Source: Bacillota bacterium
GTDB taxonomy: Bacteria; Bacillota; Clostridia; Lachnospirales; Lachnospiraceae
Direction of reading: 5' to 3'
DNA: 64,000 nt
NCBI GenBank assembly: GCA_023439505.1
Contig: JAEXNR010000057.1
Span: 1-64,000 of the forward strand
The first letter of the stretch is position 1. Each line of letters opens with the position of its first letter. The translations under genes were made by a program, and so were the position numbers. Below are positions 1 through 8,888 of the stretch, one piece after another. The notes beneath the pieces are model-generated. The model was not told the origin of the DNA and made no database searches. It was given only the letters and a program-made list of their open reading frames with translations.

Positions 1-187
1 GTTCTTTTAATAAAGACAATTGTTTAGGCAATTTATCATTAGAATGTTTTGAAGGCCATAGCCTATTTTCCCCTTTTATATTATTGTCATCTATTAGTCC
101 GTATTGACAACCGGTAAAAAGAGCAAATTTTAGCTGCATATCACTAGATACCACTATTCTCCACGATTCAGTTCCTTTTTTATACAT
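1..187 (-). CDS. hypothetical protein, partial (runs off left edge)
   Basis: An open frame starts with ATG at 187 after a GGAG Shine-Dalgarno-like site and stays open for 62 codons to the window edge. The N-terminus reads MYKKGTESWRIVV and the visible part is hydrophilic, with no signal peptide or membrane segment. I recognise no family. It lies directly downstream of a broken recombinase tail on the same strand, in an AT-rich patch that looks recently acquired, so it may be mobile-element cargo or itself a remnant. Its C-terminus lies outside the window. Confidence 0.4.
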   Translation of the reverse strand, partial: MYKKGTESWRIVVSSDMQLKFALFTGCQYGLIDDNNIKGENRLWPSKHSNDKLPKQLSLLKE

Positions 188-216
188 ACTATAATTCTCC
201 TTAACAATATAACTCG

Positions 217-450
217 TCATAATTTACTATTGTAAACCATTATCATATCCAAGAGATTACTCATATACTCTTCTTCGTATTCAGTCAGCTCGCAGGGCAA
301 TTCGTTAAAAAAACGCTTCATCTGATCGATTCGAGTTTTCACATCCTGTCGCGATGCCTGCTCATTTTGAAGGGCTTGCTTCTCATCCCTCAACCTTCTA
401 ATTTCCATACCAAAACTCAACTCTATGGCAACACATAACTGGAAGTTCAA
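217..450 (-). pseudogene. remnant of large serine recombinase C-terminus
   Basis: The 77-residue frame contains a stretch (LRDEKQALQNEQASRQDVKT, then a hydrophilic helix ending DMIMVYNSKL) resembling the coiled-coil and terminal region of large serine recombinases. In intact members this is followed by a short beta strand, typically FKSG; here a stop cuts it off. The resolvase catalytic domain, recombinase domain and zinc ribbon are absent, and the nearest possible start is a TTG without a clear ribosome-binding site. I infer a decayed integrase fragment marking an old insertion, unrelated to the two intact recombinases further right. Family assignment rests on pattern memory of the C-terminal motif. 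Confidence 0.5.
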
Positions 451-456
451 TATAAA

Positions 457-1341
457 CTAATAGGTTTCTAAACATAACTCAATAAACACTTTCATTAATG
501 GGCTAACCCATTTATTTTCATGATGTGCACATATGGCAGATATAGAATTCCCAGATATTCTTGTATCAATTTCAACCAGTTCTCCATTATCCAACTCTTC
601 CTGTACGGTGAACCTGGGCAAATAGGATACGCCCACATTGCTTTTTACTAGATTTTTAATTGTTGGTATACTCCACAACTCAATCGTATGGTCAAGAATG
701 ATTGAACTTTCCACGAGGTATTTTTCGAATATCTGTCGAAAAATGCAGTTCTTTTCATTAATTATAAATGGCACTGAAATTCTTTGATCTGTTGTAATAA
801 AATCTGAGTACTTAAATCTCAATTCAGGTGATGACACCAAAGTTAAAGGGTATTCGCCTAATGCGTACGTTGATAGTCTAGATCCAAAACCTTCTACATC
901 TTCATAAAAAATGCCAAGATCTAGGGTTCCGTCAATTAATGAATCACGAATTTCATAACAATTCATAGACTTTAGAAACAGTCGTGCTTTAGGTGCTTTT
1001 TCATGAAATCGTTTAAGCACATTCGGTAATTTATAACACAGCTGCGTTTCAGCTACTCCAATGACTAAATCCCCCTGACACTCAGTTAAGTCCTTTTCAA
1101 ATTGCCTAAGTTTACTAACAGATGCCAGTACTTCTTCTACGTATGGCACAAGCTGAAGACCAGCTTTCGTCAAAACCATTCTTCGTCCTACTTTTTCAAA
1201 AAGCTGCGCAGATAGTTCCTGCTCTAGTTGACCAATCTGAAATGTTATTGTTGACTGAGTATAATTAAGTTTCTTAGCTGCTTTTGTAAAGTTACCTTCA
1301 TCTACAATCGACTTAAATGTATACAAGTATTTTAGATCCAT
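457..1341 (-). CDS. LysR-family transcriptional regulator
   Basis: A 294-residue protein with an N-terminal winged helix-turn-helix (residues about 1-60, NFTKAAKKLNYTQSTITFQI) and a C-terminal periplasmic-binding-like effector domain. The start is the ATG at 1341, preceded by GAGGTGATA, rather than an upstream codon seven residues earlier. It is transcribed divergently from a LysE-type exporter across about 170 bp, the classic arrangement in which a LysR protein controls the neighbouring exporter in response to a co-inducer, probably an amino acid. The ligand cannot be told from sequence. This pair and the flanking DNA are visibly more AT-rich than the genes from rlmD onward. Confidence 0.9.
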   Translation of the reverse strand: MDLKYLYTFKSIVDEGNFTKAAKKLNYTQSTITFQIGQLEQELSAQLFEKVGRRMVLTKAGLQLVPYVEEVLASVSKLRQFEKDLTECQGDLVIGVAETQLCYKLPNVLKRFHEKAPKARLFLKSMNCYEIRDSLIDGTLDLGIFYEDVEGFGSRLSTYALGEYPLTLVSSPELRFKYSDFITTDQRISVPFIINEKNCIFRQIFEKYLVESSIILDHTIELWSIPTIKNLVKSNVGVSYLPRFTVQEELDNGELVEIDTRISGNSISAICAHHENKWVSPLMKVFIELCLETY

Positions 1342-1513
1342 ATTATCACCTCGTATATTCAATATAAATGAACTATATATTCGAATACTTCAAATTGAAT
1401 GAACTCTTCTATAATGGTATGATATCACTCAGATAATGAATTTGCAACATAGATTCATTAGGCTGCTGCAACAAGCTGTTGACAGCAACACTAAATAATT
1501 GGAGGTCATACAC

Positions 1514-2095
1514 ATGAATTTGTCAGCTTTTTTTTCTTACACGTTCTTAACTGCGTACACACCTGGTCCCAACAATATTATGGCAATGACGAATGCAGGC
1601 CGGGATGGATTTAAGCGTTCATTACCCTTTATTTTGGGTATCTTTACAGGCTTTATCGTTGTAATGTCAGCCTGTGCAGCTTTTACAGCTCTGCTTTATG
1701 AATTTATACCCACAATTAGACCAGCTATGGTCTGGTTAGGTGCAGCATATATTTTATGGTTGGCATGGACTATATGGAGGGACAAACCTAGTAAAAATAA
1801 AAATGGAGTAACAAAAGTTAACTCATTTATATCAGGTATGTTTTTACAATTTGTTAATGTCAAAATAATCCTATATGGGATTACAGCAATGTCATCCTAT
1901 ATTTTACCGAATTATCATGGTGCACTTATGATAGAGTTTTTCGCACTCCTATTATCCCTAATTGGTACATCCGGCTGTATTTGTTGGGCGTTTTTCGGAG
2001 TGGCTTTTGAAAAACTATTTAATCAATATCGTAAGAATTTAAATATCATTATGGCTTTATTGCTTGTTTACTGTGCAATATCACTTTTTATATGA
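1514..2095 (+). CDS. LysE/RhtB-family amino-acid exporter
   Basis: A 193-residue integral membrane protein with about six hydrophobic segments and the family N-terminal signature YTPGPNNIMAM. Members export amino acids or related small molecules across the cytoplasmic membrane by proton exchange. The start is the ATG at 1514, seven bases after GGAGGT; an upstream in-frame ATG would place that site inside the gene. The LysR regulator read in the opposite direction is probably its activator. A hairpin follows about 120 bp downstream. Substrate is unknown; the family transports lysine, threonine, homoserine and others. Confidence 0.88.
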   Translation: MNLSAFFSYTFLTAYTPGPNNIMAMTNAGRDGFKRSLPFILGIFTGFIVVMSACAAFTALLYEFIPTIRPAMVWLGAAYILWLAWTIWRDKPSKNKNGVTKVNSFISGMFLQFVNVKIILYGITAMSSYILPNYHGALMIEFFALLLSLIGTSGCICWAFFGVAFEKLFNQYRKNLNIIMALLLVYCAISLFI

Positions 2096-2213
2096 TTTAA
2101 GGAGGACGCTTTTAATTATATCTGAAATAGAAATAATAACTTAAGCCTTAGAACTTGGTTATAATTCTACAGCAACAAATTAGCCGGGTTGATTTAGCAA
2201 GATAACATAAACG

Positions 2214-2250
2214 AGGCAGTAGTTCTGTAATAGAGCTGCTGCCTTTCAAT
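2214..2250 (+). terminator. possible terminator after LysE gene
   Basis: AGGCAGTAG at 2214-2222 pairs with CTGCTGCCT at 2236-2244 (one G-T pair), followed by a short T-rich run. The T tract is weak. The rest of 2096-2459 holds two copies of CTAGTCTCAACC (about 60 bp apart) and no convincing gene. Confidence 0.45.
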
Positions 2251-2381
2251 ATGTTCAGTTAACAACAGTTTCCTAGTCTCAACCTATTCTAAAACAGTGG
2301 TTCGCTTAACTCGCAAGGCAAAAAGCAATTCTCTAGTCTCAACCCAACAATGCTTTTTAGACCAGATCTATTTTTGAAAGA

Positions 2382-2433
2382 TAAAAAATAAGGCTTCCAT
2401 CAATCGGCTATTCTTAGCGGAAATCTGGAAACC
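2382..2433 (-). terminator. terminator of rlmD
   Basis: On the minus strand GGTTTCCA and TGGAAGCC form a stem with a long loop, followed by TTATTTTTTATC. It lies just past the rlmD stop codon. Confidence 0.5.
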
Positions 2434-2459
2434 TTTGTTTTCAAGCCCTTTGGGCCCTT

Positions 2460-3845
2460 CTATTTATCTATCCGTGACATCAATACAATCGTCTCAACAT
2501 GCACTGTCTCCGGAAACATATCCACCGCACATACTTTCTCCACCTTATATCCCTTTGCCTGCAATATCACCAGATCACGCGCAAGAGATGTTGGTTTACA
2601 GGAGATATATACGATCCGATCAACACCAAAATCAATAATTTTATCCAGCGCCTTAGGGTGAATTCCATCTCTCGGAGGATCAAGAACGATAATATCCGGT
2701 TTACCTTCTGCTAGTTCATCTATCACCTTTAATACATCTCCGGCGATGAATTCACAGTTGGTAAGTCCATTTCGAGCGGCATTTTCCCTTGCTGCATCAA
2801 CGGCTTCCTCCACAATCTCAACACCAGTTACTTTATCTGCAACAGGGGCGAGCAATTGTGCAATCGTACCAGTTCCACTGTACAGATCAAAGATTCGTTT
2901 GTCTTTCGTATCACCCACATATTCTCTGACCTTGTTGTATAAGACCTCTGCTCCCAATGAATTGGTCTGAAAGAAGGAGAAAGTAGAAATCTTAAACTGA
3001 AGTCCCAATAGCTCCTCGAAGATATAATCATTTCCATAGAGATTTACCATTCGATCGCTTTTTACCACATCGGCCTGACTGTCATTATACGTGTGAAAGA
3101 TACCGACAATTGATCCCATCAGAGAAATTCCCTTTAATTTTATTACCAGCGGATGGAACAAATCGTTGGTTTGGGTTTGCTCCATTTCTTCCTGGGAGGT
3201 TGTCACGATATTGATCAGAATTTCACCGGTCTTAACTGCTTTTCGTACCAGCAGATGCCGTAAATATCCCTTGTGGGATAGCTTATGATAATAGCTTAAT
3301 CCCAGTTCTGAGGCGTAGTCTAATACACAACGCAGGATCTGATTGAAATCCTTGTCCACAATCTGACAGTCATCCACAGTAAGAATATCATGAAAGCTCC
3401 CCTTCTTATGAAGTCCCAGCGCCAGTGGACCATTTTTATATTCATCTCCGAAGGAAAATTCCATCTTATTACGATATCCCCATTCAACCGGGCTTCCGAG
3501 AATTCCTTCAAATTGATACGCTTCGCATACCTGATCCAGTAATCTCTTCACCTGGTCTTTTTTCATATCCAGCTGGCTGTTATACTCCATGGACTGATAG
3601 CTGCAGCCACCACACTCACCAAAAGATTTGCAGGCTCCTTCTCTTGTTTCAAGAGGCGATTTTGCTATGATCTCCTGTAACTTACCTTCACACTTTCCGC
3701 TCCTGATCTTATTCACTGCTAAGCTGATTTTCTGTCCGGGAATACAATTCTTTACAATAACTTTATCAGCTTCCACCGCAACAATCCCTTTGTTGGGAAA
3801 ATCAATTCTGACAACAGTCCCTTCATAAATCTGACCCTTTTTCAT
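2460..3845 (-). CDS. rlmD: 23S rRNA (uracil-5-)-methyltransferase, RlmD/RumA type
   Basis: A 461-residue class I SAM-dependent RNA uracil-C5 methyltransferase. An N-terminal TRAM RNA-binding domain (about 1-60) is followed by cysteines C72, C78 and C81 (CKSFGECGGCSY), which with the later DDCQIV cysteine can bind the iron-sulfur cluster of this family. The SAM motif FDLYSGTGTIAQ, the DPPRDG motif and the nucleophile cysteine in YISCKPTSLARD (about 416) follow, with the base glutamate in HVETIVLMSR. Length and motifs fit an intact enzyme of the RlmD/RlmCD family; which uridines it modifies (747, 1939 or both) cannot be told. It is a single gene between AT-rich regions. Confidence 0.93.
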   Translation of the reverse strand: MKKGQIYEGTVVRIDFPNKGIVAVEADKVIVKNCIPGQKISLAVNKIRSGKCEGKLQEIIAKSPLETREGACKSFGECGGCSYQSMEYNSQLDMKKDQVKRLLDQVCEAYQFEGILGSPVEWGYRNKMEFSFGDEYKNGPLALGLHKKGSFHDILTVDDCQIVDKDFNQILRCVLDYASELGLSYYHKLSHKGYLRHLLVRKAVKTGEILINIVTTSQEEMEQTQTNDLFHPLVIKLKGISLMGSIVGIFHTYNDSQADVVKSDRMVNLYGNDYIFEELLGLQFKISTFSFFQTNSLGAEVLYNKVREYVGDTKDKRIFDLYSGTGTIAQLLAPVADKVTGVEIVEEAVDAARENAARNGLTNCEFIAGDVLKVIDELAEGKPDIIVLDPPRDGIHPKALDKIIDFGVDRIVYISCKPTSLARDLVILQAKGYKVEKVCAVDMFPETVHVETIVLMSRIDK

Positions 3846-4270
3846 CTATGCACCATCGCTTGCCAGTTTCAGCTTCACCTATAACAAGCGACTACTCCTT
3901 CCAATTCTTGAATTATGATAATTATCACATATTTTACCGTGCTTCCTCTTTGCCAAATCCTTTCATTACACCATCAAAGCGGTAATTCTTACGCTTATCA
4001 TCTTTACTATGTGTATTCAGCTCTCTTATTATAATGTGGAACGACCAATTTGTCTACCTCCAGCGTCTGATATCGCTGCTGTTTAGCGTCTGATATTGCT
4101 GCTGTTACCGATAAATTACAGATTAAAGTGGTACTATTAAATATTTCTCTGCTTCTTAATCTAACAACAGAAGAACAGGATAAAACAAATGGAACGGCCA
4201 CGCAGATTATCATTGTGACCATTCCATTCATATTGTAGATGATTCATGTATTAATTTCTACCGATTACCG
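3846..4270. other. intergenic region with possible gene remnant
   Basis: This 425-bp stretch has no well-supported gene. On the minus strand a frame ending with TAA at 3934-3936 encodes a protein-like tail (KDDKRKNYRFDGVMKGFGKE) preceded by a stop 40 codons from its end. A second minus frame (4007-4231) lacks a ribosome-binding site. A 23-bp tandem duplication lies at 4062-4107; being 23 bp it would shift any reading frame. This looks like a decayed small gene, but I cannot name a family. Confidence 0.4.
4062..4107. repeat. 23-bp tandem duplication
   Basis: Two adjacent copies beginning AGCGTCTGATAT (4062-4084 and 4085-4107) differ at two positions. They lie in the intergenic region between rlmD and the coiled-coil gene. 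Confidence 0.8.
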
Positions 4271-5212
4271 CTACTGTTGTTTCGTAATATATTTCTTGAT
4301 TCCTTCTTCGGTTTGATAAATCAACTCATCTTCTTTGAGATCCATGGTATGAAGTTTATTCAGCACCATCTCCACCTGATTTTTGACGTTACTTACACTG
4401 TCCCGGGAATTTCGAATCTTATCCTGCATATACCAATCGGCAATCAGACCATCAAAGAAGAAATCAGCAAATTTGGCAAATCCGCCAATTTCAATCTGTA
4501 TGGAACTGCTTAGGCTGATATCTGCAAGCTCCGACTTGAAGTTTCGTAATAAGCTCTGGGTGTGTGACACTTCATTTTTAGCGTCATCAATATGGGAATG
4601 TTTTGCCAGATCCGAGATCAGCCCGCCTCCAAGCATATCCCAGGTACCCCACCCTTTGGCACTGTCCAGGCTTGCCAGGATCTTATTTAGACTGGCAATA
4701 ACTTTTTCCCCTGCAATCATCGCCTCTCTGATTTCTTTTTTATTGTTTTTCTCTTTCGTAATTGTATCCGTCAGCTGTATGATTTTAAGGGCAGTCTTCT
4801 CATCGGATCTCATCAGCATTGCTTTCTTCTCTTCGTACAGACGCTCGTAATCCTTTGAACAGTGCTGGTACTGTCTACGTTCTATGCTTAAATTGGATAT
4901 CTCATGATTTAAATGCTCCAGTTCTTCCCTGGCCTGCTCCAGTTTTAATCTGGCCGCCAGCGCTTCCTGCTGCTCCTTTGCCAACTTCTCATCCATATTC
5001 CCAAGCATATGATAGAATAGATGGGTCAGATTCTTATTCTCCAGCTTTCTGACATCCTCTTCTTCCTTCTTTGCTGCAAGCTCAAGTTCACTGATTTTTG
5101 CCTGAAGCTCTTTCTTATCCTGCATGTAACCATCGAAGCTTTGATTGATTTTCGCAAGGCGATACATTCCAAGCTGTGCATCCTCTAATTGACGATTTAA
5201 TTCTGAATACAT
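4271..5212 (-). CDS. hypothetical coiled-coil protein
   Basis: A 313-residue protein, strongly helical and charged, with heptad-rich stretches at about 1-65, 70-140 and 150-185 (for example KEEEDVRKLENKN and LEQAREELEHLNHEISNL) and a less charged C-terminal part with GWGTWDMLGGGLISDLAKH. There is no signal peptide or clear membrane segment, so it is probably cytoplasmic. I do not recognise a named family. It is read on the same strand as rlmD and the DinB-like gene but separated by gaps of more than 150 bp, so it is probably a single-gene unit. Confidence 0.75.
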   Translation of the reverse strand: MYSELNRQLEDAQLGMYRLAKINQSFDGYMQDKKELQAKISELELAAKKEEEDVRKLENKNLTHLFYHMLGNMDEKLAKEQQEALAARLKLEQAREELEHLNHEISNLSIERRQYQHCSKDYERLYEEKKAMLMRSDEKTALKIIQLTDTITKEKNNKKEIREAMIAGEKVIASLNKILASLDSAKGWGTWDMLGGGLISDLAKHSHIDDAKNEVSHTQSLLRNFKSELADISLSSSIQIEIGGFAKFADFFFDGLIADWYMQDKIRNSRDSVSNVKNQVEMVLNKLHTMDLKEDELIYQTEEGIKKYITKQQ

Positions 5213-5383
5213 ATAGCGTTTCGCTCCTTTTTACATATTATCTGAATTATATCACCTTAGATGGGATAGCGGAATACTTCTCATCATATTCTCAGCCAAT
5301 TCTAAACTTATACCAAATTGGCCGGCTGCTTCTAATCGTCAGAGCATTTCCGGCATAAATATAAGCATGATACTTCGTATTTG

Positions 5384-6067
5384 TTATTCTGATTTTTTGC
5401 AGATATTCTTTAAGCGAAGACAGTCGTTAATATGTACCACCTGATGACGGGTGACAGGCATTAATATGATCCCCGCAACATTTTTTCTCCCCCAGAAGTC
5501 CAGAAGCCATATGGAATCAGGATGGGTAGTGACTCCGCCCTCATTTAGGATACGATTTAGTCCCTCTTTCTCCACCTTGCGTTTCAAATCCTCCTGCCGC
5601 AGATCCTGAATCATTTGTCTGGTCTTCTGCCCGACTGCATTACGATATTCATATAAGCTTTCCCTGTGGATCGTTTGACTGAGTTCTATGATCTCTTCAT
5701 CGGTCATCGCATTGCCTGTATCCTTAACCGCCGTCCCCAATCTTTTATGCCATTCCTCATCAAGCACCTGATTGCCTTTTGTAATCAGAAGATTAACAGT
5801 AAGATCCTCAATTCTCGTAATATGCCAGATATTCCAGGCAATTGTGTCGTCCTTTACCGTTGGCATCTTTTTAAATGCCATATCATCCAGCCCTTCCCAG
5901 ATTTCATCCATATAGGTTGTTTCTTTGCCCTGGTATACCGCAGAGGAATGAACGAGCGCATGCATCTGAAACAGTAACTCCTTCATTTCTCCAAAGTTGT
6001 CTTTTGATTGTATCAGTTCTCTTAATTTTGATTGCATGGGATTCCAATCCGCTGTTACCTTTACCAT
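5384..6067 (-). CDS. DinB/YfiT-like four-helix-bundle protein
   Basis: A 227-residue protein that reads like the DinB superfamily: WNIWHITRIEDLTVN in the middle and TRHQVVHINDC near the C-terminus supply histidines suitable for the metal site of these helical bundles. Superfamily members include thiol transferases and many uncharacterised stress-related proteins. It has no signal peptide. The start ATG at 6067 follows a GGGGAGA-type ribosome-binding site. It stands alone between the coiled-coil gene and the AraC regulator. The precise activity is unknown. Confidence 0.6.
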   Translation of the reverse strand: MVKVTADWNPMQSKLRELIQSKDNFGEMKELLFQMHALVHSSAVYQGKETTYMDEIWEGLDDMAFKKMPTVKDDTIAWNIWHITRIEDLTVNLLITKGNQVLDEEWHKRLGTAVKDTGNAMTDEEIIELSQTIHRESLYEYRNAVGQKTRQMIQDLRQEDLKRKVEKEGLNRILNEGGVTTHPDSIWLLDFWGRKNVAGIILMPVTRHQVVHINDCLRLKNICKKSE

Positions 6068-6381
6068 AATTTGATATCTCCCCTTATTATACTCCTTCTT
6101 CTTGCAATAATTATACTACCAGACACACTTCCTATCAATCATTTCCGACAGTAGCTTCCCAGCTTATGACTTTATTGAATACGTGCCATCAGCATCCTGA
6201 CTTAAGCGATAGACAAAATCCGGGTGCCTGTAAATAACAGCTGTCTCCGACCTTCCTTTATTTTCTGCTTTCTTGAATCCCTGCTTCTTCTTATTCCATT
6301 TCTTAAAGCAAAACAGATTGGTACTACTCCGATACCAATCTGTTCTGCGTTTGCTTCCAGTTCTGATGCAGGCATACAGCC
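6068..6381. other. intergenic region with terminator and possible remnant
   Basis: This stretch contains the terminator of the AraC-family gene. On the minus strand it also holds an open frame from about 6375 down to a TAA near 6171, whose last part reads YRHPDFVYRLSQDADGTYS, a protein-like C-terminus. No ATG with a ribosome-binding site precedes it and the terminator hairpin lies inside it, so I regard it as a possible decayed gene end rather than a gene. Confidence 0.35.
6305..6344 (-). terminator. terminator of AraC-family gene
   Basis: AACAGATTGGTA (6312-6323) and TACCAATCTGTT (6333-6344) form a perfect 12-bp stem with a 9-nt loop. On the minus strand the stem is followed by TTGCTTT. It lies about 40 bp beyond the regulator stop. 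Confidence 0.75.
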
Positions 6382-7242
6382 TTACTTCCTTTTCACAACC
6401 GGAATCCAGATCTCACTCAGGTAGTCGTGTGCATCCCCTTCCCCTTCTGAGTACCACTCAATCTCCGCTTCACCGGCATGTTCATAGCCGGAAGAGGGAA
6501 ACCACTCCGTGTAAATCTTCTTCCAGACTGCCTGCATTGCACCCGGTAAAGGTCCAACACAGGGAAAGATTACCCATAGCCCCGCCGGTACTACTATTTC
6601 CTCCATTCCCTGAGGAACCTCCTGATTTGTTGCACTGGCGATGTAATAACCCAGGGAGTCTTCCTCAAAATCAGAACATATCCCCAGGACACCGGAAGGC
6701 TTCTGATTTGACAGCTGTTCAATCTTTTCGTACATACCGTTTTCATAAACCTCATTCCAAATTAACGGTATTCTCTGAAAATTATTCTCGTTCACTTTGG
6801 AAACGGTTTCCTTCCATCCAACAAATCGCATCTTTGGTTTTTCTTCCATCCTGTAATCCATTTCTTTTCCTCCTTTCATTGATACCAGAAAGGTAATTCG
6901 AGGGAAGGACTTAAGCATGATCCCCTTTTCCCGGACTGCTTTTGGTGATACACCGTGAACTCCCATGAAAGCTCTTGTAAACGCAGTCGGCGAATTGTAC
7001 CCGTATTTCAAAGCAATATCAATGACCTTATTCGACTTATCCTGCAGGTCAAAAGCCGCCAGTGTCATTTTCCTCATTCTAATGTACTCACTCAACGGCA
7101 TATCCGTTGTAAAGGCAAATATTCTTTGAAAATGAAATACAGAACAGCAGGCGATTCTTGCCACTGTGCTAAGATCAACTTCCTCTGCAAGATTCTCCTC
7201 AATATAATCAATCGCTTTGTTCATTCGTTCCAGCCATTCCAT
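6382..7242 (-). CDS. AraC-family regulator with GyrI-like effector domain
   Basis: A 286-residue protein. Residues about 1-105 form a two-helix-turn-helix AraC/XylS DNA-binding domain (DLSTVARIACCSVFHFQRIF and the second motif with YNSPTAFTRAF). Residues about 130-286 form a GyrI-like/AraC effector-binding domain of the Rob/SoxS-related type that binds small hydrophobic molecules. The start is the ATG at 7242 after GGAAGGAGGG; an upstream TTG would overlap this site. Such regulators commonly control multidrug or stress genes, but no target is adjacent. The DNA-binding domain at the N-terminus is the usual order for this subgroup. Confidence 0.88.
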   Translation of the reverse strand: MEWLERMNKAIDYIEENLAEEVDLSTVARIACCSVFHFQRIFAFTTDMPLSEYIRMRKMTLAAFDLQDKSNKVIDIALKYGYNSPTAFTRAFMGVHGVSPKAVREKGIMLKSFPRITFLVSMKGGKEMDYRMEEKPKMRFVGWKETVSKVNENNFQRIPLIWNEVYENGMYEKIEQLSNQKPSGVLGICSDFEEDSLGYYIASATNQEVPQGMEEIVVPAGLWVIFPCVGPLPGAMQAVWKKIYTEWFPSSGYEHAGEAEIEWYSEGEGDAHDYLSEIWIPVVKRK

Positions 7243-7295
7243 CTCATACCCTCCTTCCAAGTTAAAGTCTACTATGATTTGAATTTACAATCCTC

Positions 7296-8093
7296 TCATT
7301 CTCTGCTCATTGATGAGAGATTCCAGCCGTGATGCAGAGGACCATTCCCTTTTCCAAGATTAAGATTTGCGGCAATTGCCCCCGTGATATATTCCTTTGA
7401 CAGCCTGATACTCTCTGCTATAGAATATCCGGCCGCCAGGTGACAGGCAATGGCACTGGATAATGTACATCCCGTCCCATGGGTATTGGGATTATCAATG
7501 TGCTTTTGATCAAACCACAAGAATTCTCCCTGATAATAAAGCAAATCATCGCTGCTGTCTGTAAGATGCCCGCCCTTGATCAAGATAGCACCGGAGTATC
7601 GTTTTGATATTCGTTTGGCCGCATTCCTCATATCTTCCCTGGTATGAATCCGGCATTCACCGAAGACCTGTGCCTCCGGGATATTGGGTGTAACCATCAT
7701 TGCAAGGGGCATCAGCACTTGAATCAGACCCTCCATGGCATCCTCGTCCAACAGTCTTTTTCCGCTGGTAGAAATCATCACAGGATCCAATATTATGTTT
7801 CCCGCACCATAAAATCTAAGGCGCTCTGCCACCTGATTTATGACAGACGCCGTTGATACCATACCGATCTTTACCGCATCGGGATATAAATCTGTAAATA
7901 CCGCATCCAACTGACTGGATACAAATTGTGGTGGAACCTCCAGAACTTGTGTGACACCCATGGTATTTTGTGCGGTTAGCGCTGTAATTACACTCATACC
8001 ATACATATGGTGTGCCATAATCGTTTTTAAGTCTGCCTGAATTCCCGCACCGCCGCTGCAATCCGAACCTGCAATACTCAGTACCTTCTTCAT
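7296..8093 (-). CDS. thiD: hydroxymethylpyrimidine/phosphomethylpyrimidine kinase
   Basis: A 265-residue ribokinase-fold enzyme that phosphorylates HMP and HMP-phosphate to HMP-diphosphate, the pyrimidine donor for thiamine phosphate. The N-terminal substrate loop GSDCSGGAGIQADLKT and the anion-hole motif NTHGTGCTLSSA near residue 210 are intact, as is DPVMISTSGKRLL. It is the last gene of the thiW-C-M-E-D operon, 13 bp behind thiE. Expression should follow the TPP riboswitch upstream of thiW. Confidence 0.95.
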   Translation of the reverse strand: MKKVLSIAGSDCSGGAGIQADLKTIMAHHMYGMSVITALTAQNTMGVTQVLEVPPQFVSSQLDAVFTDLYPDAVKIGMVSTASVINQVAERLRFYGAGNIILDPVMISTSGKRLLDEDAMEGLIQVLMPLAMMVTPNIPEAQVFGECRIHTREDMRNAAKRISKRYSGAILIKGGHLTDSSDDLLYYQGEFLWFDQKHIDNPNTHGTGCTLSSAIACHLAAGYSIAESIRLSKEYITGAIAANLNLGKGNGPLHHGWNLSSMSRE

Positions 8094-8106
8094 AGCTTAC
8101 ATCCCC

Positions 8107-8745
8107 TTACTCTGTCATCTGCCTGGACAATCGCAATAATTTCTTCGTAGCCGCTTTGATATCCGGTTGGGCAAATATGGCAGAGATTACTGCAATGCCA
8201 TCCACATGGCTTCCTGATAATTCCATGATATTGTTCTCATGAATTCCGCCGATTGCCACCACCGGAATTGATACACTGTCACAGATCTCCTGCAGCAATT
8301 GATGGGTAACAAGCTCCACATCGGACTTCGTCACCGTCGGGAAAACCGCCCCAACACCAATATAATCGGCGCCGCACGCCTCTGCCTGCTTCGCCTCTTC
8401 TACATTATGCACGGATAAACCAATGATCTTATTTTTACCAAGCCTTCGCCTTGCAGTTTGAAGCTCTTCATCTGACTGACCGATGTGTACACCATCTGCA
8501 TCTACTGCAACCGCCACATCAATATCATCATTGATTACAAATGGAATGTTATATTCATCTGTAACTTCCTTGATCTCTTTGGCAAGCGCAATGAATGCTT
8601 CAGTCGTAATGTCTTTCTCCCGAAGCTGCAGGAACGTGGCTCCTGCCTCCATGATCTCTTTCACCTGATGGACAAGACTGTCCTCACCCAGCCAGGAACG
8701 GTCGGTTACCACATATAAGCACATATCATTTTTTGTAACTTTCAT
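8107..8745 (-). CDS. thiE: thiamine-phosphate synthase
   Basis: A 212-residue TIM-barrel enzyme that couples HMP-diphosphate to thiazole phosphate, yielding thiamine monophosphate. Visible signatures are VINDDIDVAVAVDADGVHIG (substrate and Mg site), VGAVFPTVTKSD and the C-terminal phosphate-binding VAIGGIHENNI. Full length for the family. It sits between thiM, 143 bp upstream, and thiD, 13 bp downstream. The 143-bp gap to thiM is the widest in the operon and holds no obvious gene; an internal promoter there is possible but not evident. Confidence 0.95.
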   Translation of the reverse strand: MKVTKNDMCLYVVTDRSWLGEDSLVHQVKEIMEAGATFLQLREKDITTEAFIALAKEIKEVTDEYNIPFVINDDIDVAVAVDADGVHIGQSDEELQTARRRLGKNKIIGLSVHNVEEAKQAEACGADYIGVGAVFPTVTKSDVELVTHQLLQEICDSVSIPVVAIGGIHENNIMELSGSHVDGIAVISAIFAQPDIKAATKKLLRLSRQMTE

Positions 8746-8888
8746 TATTCCTCATTTCCGGACTGCAGCTTACTCTGTCTCCGGTATCAGAACCTTTCTC
8801 ATCATAACACAGAAAGTTATGACTTATGTCAGCACCATCCTATGCCCAGAGCGGGCAGTCCATCTTTATACACAGTATACCAAATTCG

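Noticed and set aside
4007..4231. 74-residue gene on the minus strand
   Set aside because: No ribosome-binding site, contains the 23-bp duplication and has no recognisable domain.
6171..6375. Small gene behind the AraC regulator ending YRHPDFVYRL and onward
   Set aside because: No start with ribosome-binding site and it spans the terminator hairpin; noted only as possible remnant.
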